A stretch of 48,458 nt of DNA from assembly GCF_000805675.1 (NCBI RefSeq), contig NZ_JSEF01000019.1, positions 1 to 48,458 on the forward strand, written 5' to 3'. Each line of letters opens with the position of its first letter. Within the stretch, counting starts at the first letter, position 1. Shown piece by piece: positions 47,128 to 48,458 of this stretch. Below the pieces are notes generated by a model. The model worked only from the letters and a program-made list of their open reading frames with translations. It had not been told where the DNA came from and made no database searches. Source of the stretch: Corynebacterium minutissimum (GTDB taxonomy: Bacteria > Actinomycetota > Actinomycetes > Mycobacteriales > Mycobacteriaceae). Position numbers and translations under genes: made by a program.

Positions 47128-47427
47128 TTAATTCGGGTAAACCATCAGGCAACCCTGAGCTTTCCACGCGTCCGTGCCGCCATCGACATTGATGACGTCC
47201 CAGCCCTTCGCATGTTCGAGGTATTGGCAGACCTGCATGCTGCGCCCGCCTGCATGGCAGATGACGTAGATATCGCGGTCCGGGTCAATCTCGTCGAGTC
47301 GTTCCACGAGCTCGCCCATGGGGATGTGGGTCGCGCCTTGAGCGTGCTCGGTGTTCCACTCAAAGTCCTCGCGGACGTCGATAAGCTGGGCGTTGTCGGG
47401 TACTTCGGTAGGTTGTACGTTCTGCAT
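47128..47427 (-). CDS. rhodanese-like sulfurtransferase domain protein
   Basis: A 99-residue single rhodanese domain. The active-site loop is VICHAGGRS with the persulfide Cys, preceded by LIDVREDFEW and followed by VINVDGGTDAWKAQG, all family landmarks. It moves sulfane sulfur in the cytoplasm; partners unknown. I chose ATG 47427 (MQNVQPTEV) because TAAGCT lies 7 nt upstream; the frame to 47472 adds a Pro-rich piece lacking a start signal. Confidence 0.9.
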   Translation of the reverse strand: MQNVQPTEVPDNAQLIDVREDFEWNTEHAQGATHIPMGELVERLDEIDPDRDIYVICHAGGRSMQVCQYLEHAKGWDVINVDGGTDAWKAQGCLMVYPN

Positions 47428-47434
47428 GCGCCCC

Positions 47435-47440
47435 AGCTTA
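47435..47440 (-). promoter_or_regulatory. -10-like hexamer for the leaderless rhodanese gene
   Basis: TAAGCT on the minus strand (47440-47435), 7 nt before ATG 47427. Confidence 0.4.
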
Positions 47441-47521
47441 CGTGGGTGCGGTTGCAGGGCTGGTGGGGGCACTTTACTGTGAGCAGTATGGGGGGTGGGG
47501 CTTTCAATCGGAGGGGGTTAT

Positions 47522-48334
47522 ATGGAGGAGATTGTCGGCCGTGCTGGCTCGGCGGCAGCGGCAAAAGGTGAGGCGATCAAAATTACGCGGGGGCTGTATC
47601 TGCCACGTGAACCAACGGCATACGAGCTAGCGCAAGTGCTCAGCCGGCATTGGCCAGACAGTGCGTTGGACGGATATTCCGCGGCGATGGTGCTTCTTGA
47701 GCGGAAACCTGGGTTTCCGCTGCAGCTCATACGCGAAAAAGGCCTAGAAGACACCCGCTTTTATGTCTGTCGCCGCGCCCGCCCCAAGGGCGTATTCCCC
47801 TATGACGGGATCAACGTCTGCAATCCACTGCAGGCGGTGGAAGCCATGGAAGAACGACATGCGGTGATGTTCCTCGAAAAGTTCCTTGCGGGCAGGGACG
47901 CCGAAGGGCGGTTGAAGTTGCTCTCTATGGATTTTCGGCGGTTCTCGCAGCACACTCGGCGCGTGTTGGAGAAGGCGGTGATCGGTGCGGATAGCGTGCC
48001 TGAGCGGGCGCTTACCCGTGCTTTGGAGCCCTTCTTTAGGGTGCGCAACAACGCCAAAATTGGGCCCTATCGGTGGGATCTCCTTTTAGAGGAGTACAAG
48101 ATTGCCATCGAAGTCGACGGCTACGCCTACCACCGAGGGGAGAACCGCCGCCAATTCGAGCTTGACCGTCAGAAGCTGAATGACGCCGTACATCGCGGTT
48201 ACACGCCGCTCCACTTCACCGCGACCACAATTGAGCATCACCTCGACAAGGTGGTGGAGCAGGTGCGCGGGGTGGCACAAGGGACAAAGCGGTATCTGGA
48301 CCCGCCGTGGATGTGGCACCGGTTCTTTGTCTGA
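47522..48334 (+). CDS. DUF559/Vsr-like endonuclease-fold protein with an AbiEi-like N-terminus
   Basis: A 270-residue protein of a family common in actinobacteria. The N-terminal part (about 10-90; KITRGLYLP, LDGYSAAMVLLE) resembles the AbiEi-antitoxin/transcription-regulator arrangement. The C-terminal part (about 160-240) has the PD-(D/E)xK set of Vsr-like nucleases: Asp186 in RWDLLLEE, then IAIEVDGYAYH (Glu197, Asp199) and a positively charged helix (DRQKLNDAVHRGY). The exact target is unknown; often annotated as DUF559. ATG 47522 has GGAGGGGG upstream. The ORF from 47495 is less good because its ATG is before that site. Confidence 0.75.
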   Translation: MEEIVGRAGSAAAAKGEAIKITRGLYLPREPTAYELAQVLSRHWPDSALDGYSAAMVLLERKPGFPLQLIREKGLEDTRFYVCRRARPKGVFPYDGINVCNPLQAVEAMEERHAVMFLEKFLAGRDAEGRLKLLSMDFRRFSQHTRRVLEKAVIGADSVPERALTRALEPFFRVRNNAKIGPYRWDLLLEEYKIAIEVDGYAYHRGENRRQFELDRQKLNDAVHRGYTPLHFTATTIEHHLDKVVEQVRGVAQGTKRYLDPPWMWHRFFV

Positions 48335-48394
48335 GGTATCTTGTGGCAGTTTGATGTCGTTCACGGTAGATAAGGGCGAAAAATTGCGGGCGGT

Positions 48395-48420
48395 TTCAAG
48401 TGGTGGATGCATCACTTGAA
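48395..48420. other. 8-bp inverted repeat at the end of the right-edge gene
   Basis: TTCAAGTG (48395-48402) and CACTTGAA (48413-48420), 10-nt loop, overlap the last codons of the minus-strand gene at the window edge. No T-run on either side, so it may be a hairpin or simply a palindrome. Confidence 0.45.
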
Positions 48421-48458
48421 TAGTTCTTGGATTTTCTCTTCTGGTGTGTACCAGTTGA
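48412..48458 (-). CDS. last 14 codons and stop of a gene that begins outside the window
   Basis: On the minus strand the last frame reads NWYTPEEKIQELFK then TGA (48414-48412). Amino acid use is protein-like and unlike the other frames, but the product cannot be named from this length. Confidence 0.4.
   Translation of the reverse strand, partial: NWYTPEEKIQELFK

Overview
The window looks like a chromosomal segment of a Corynebacterium (Actinomycetota, moderately high G+C). This rests on gene content and order: glnX-glnH-pknG next to a mutT3-type NUDIX gene; a def / DUF3263 / LytR_C / glutamate-cysteine-ligase block with xthA and a Cg3035-type acetyltransferase; groEL2 followed by the tiny mycomembrane porin genes porH and porA and then ppk2; a class F-type sortase; and an LM/LAM-type GT87 mannosyltransferase. 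I cannot name the species from sequence alone.

Layout. 1-1.8 kb: the end of a repeat-rich surface protein and a sortase. 1.8-5.0 kb (minus): a beta-glucoside-type PTS permease with its BglG/LicT antiterminator and a complete RAT/terminator switch. 5.2-7.8 kb: pta-ackA acetate operon. 7.9-13.0 kb (minus): glnX-glnH-pknG nitrogen/carbon signalling operon, divergent from mutT3. 13.6-16.4 kb: ABC exporter pair coupled to a Bcr/CflA-type MFS exporter. 16.5-18.35 kb: a low-G+C two-gene cassette, ABC-type AAA ATPase plus PIN-domain nuclease, with the look of an accessory or defence module. 18.4-24.6 kb: cls, xthA, acetyltransferase, def, and divergently DUF3263, LytR_C protein and gcs2. 24.5-25.1 kb: an unusual insertion made of two 102-bp repeats around a palindromic core, flanked by a 76-bp duplication that preserves the ends of both neighbouring genes. 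25.1-32.8 kb (minus): GT87 mannosyltransferase and the six-gene Mrp cation/proton antiporter operon. 32.9-36.3 kb: divergent M20 dipeptidase and OPT peptide transporter. 36.4-40.2 kb: CIRCE-controlled groEL2, porH, porA, ppk2. 40.3-46.4 kb: secreted metallophosphoesterase, and a marR plus 1314-residue Pls/PosA-type NRPS-like gene (minus). 46.5-48.5 kb: HicAB toxin-antitoxin, rhodanese, a DUF559-like nuclease-fold protein and the last codons of another gene.

How it fits together. Most of the window is core metabolism and envelope biology: sugar uptake and acetate overflow, 2-oxoglutarate/glutamate signalling through PknG, pH and sodium homeostasis (Mrp), peptide use (OPT plus dipeptidase), and mycomembrane pores with the chaperonin beside them. 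Many genes have a -10-like hexamer 6-7 nt before the start codon and no ribosome binding site, consistent with leaderless transcription. The parts that look acquired or rearranged are the AAA-PIN cassette, the 24.5-25.1 kb insertion and hicAB. No rRNA, tRNA, CRISPR array or transposase gene was recognised.
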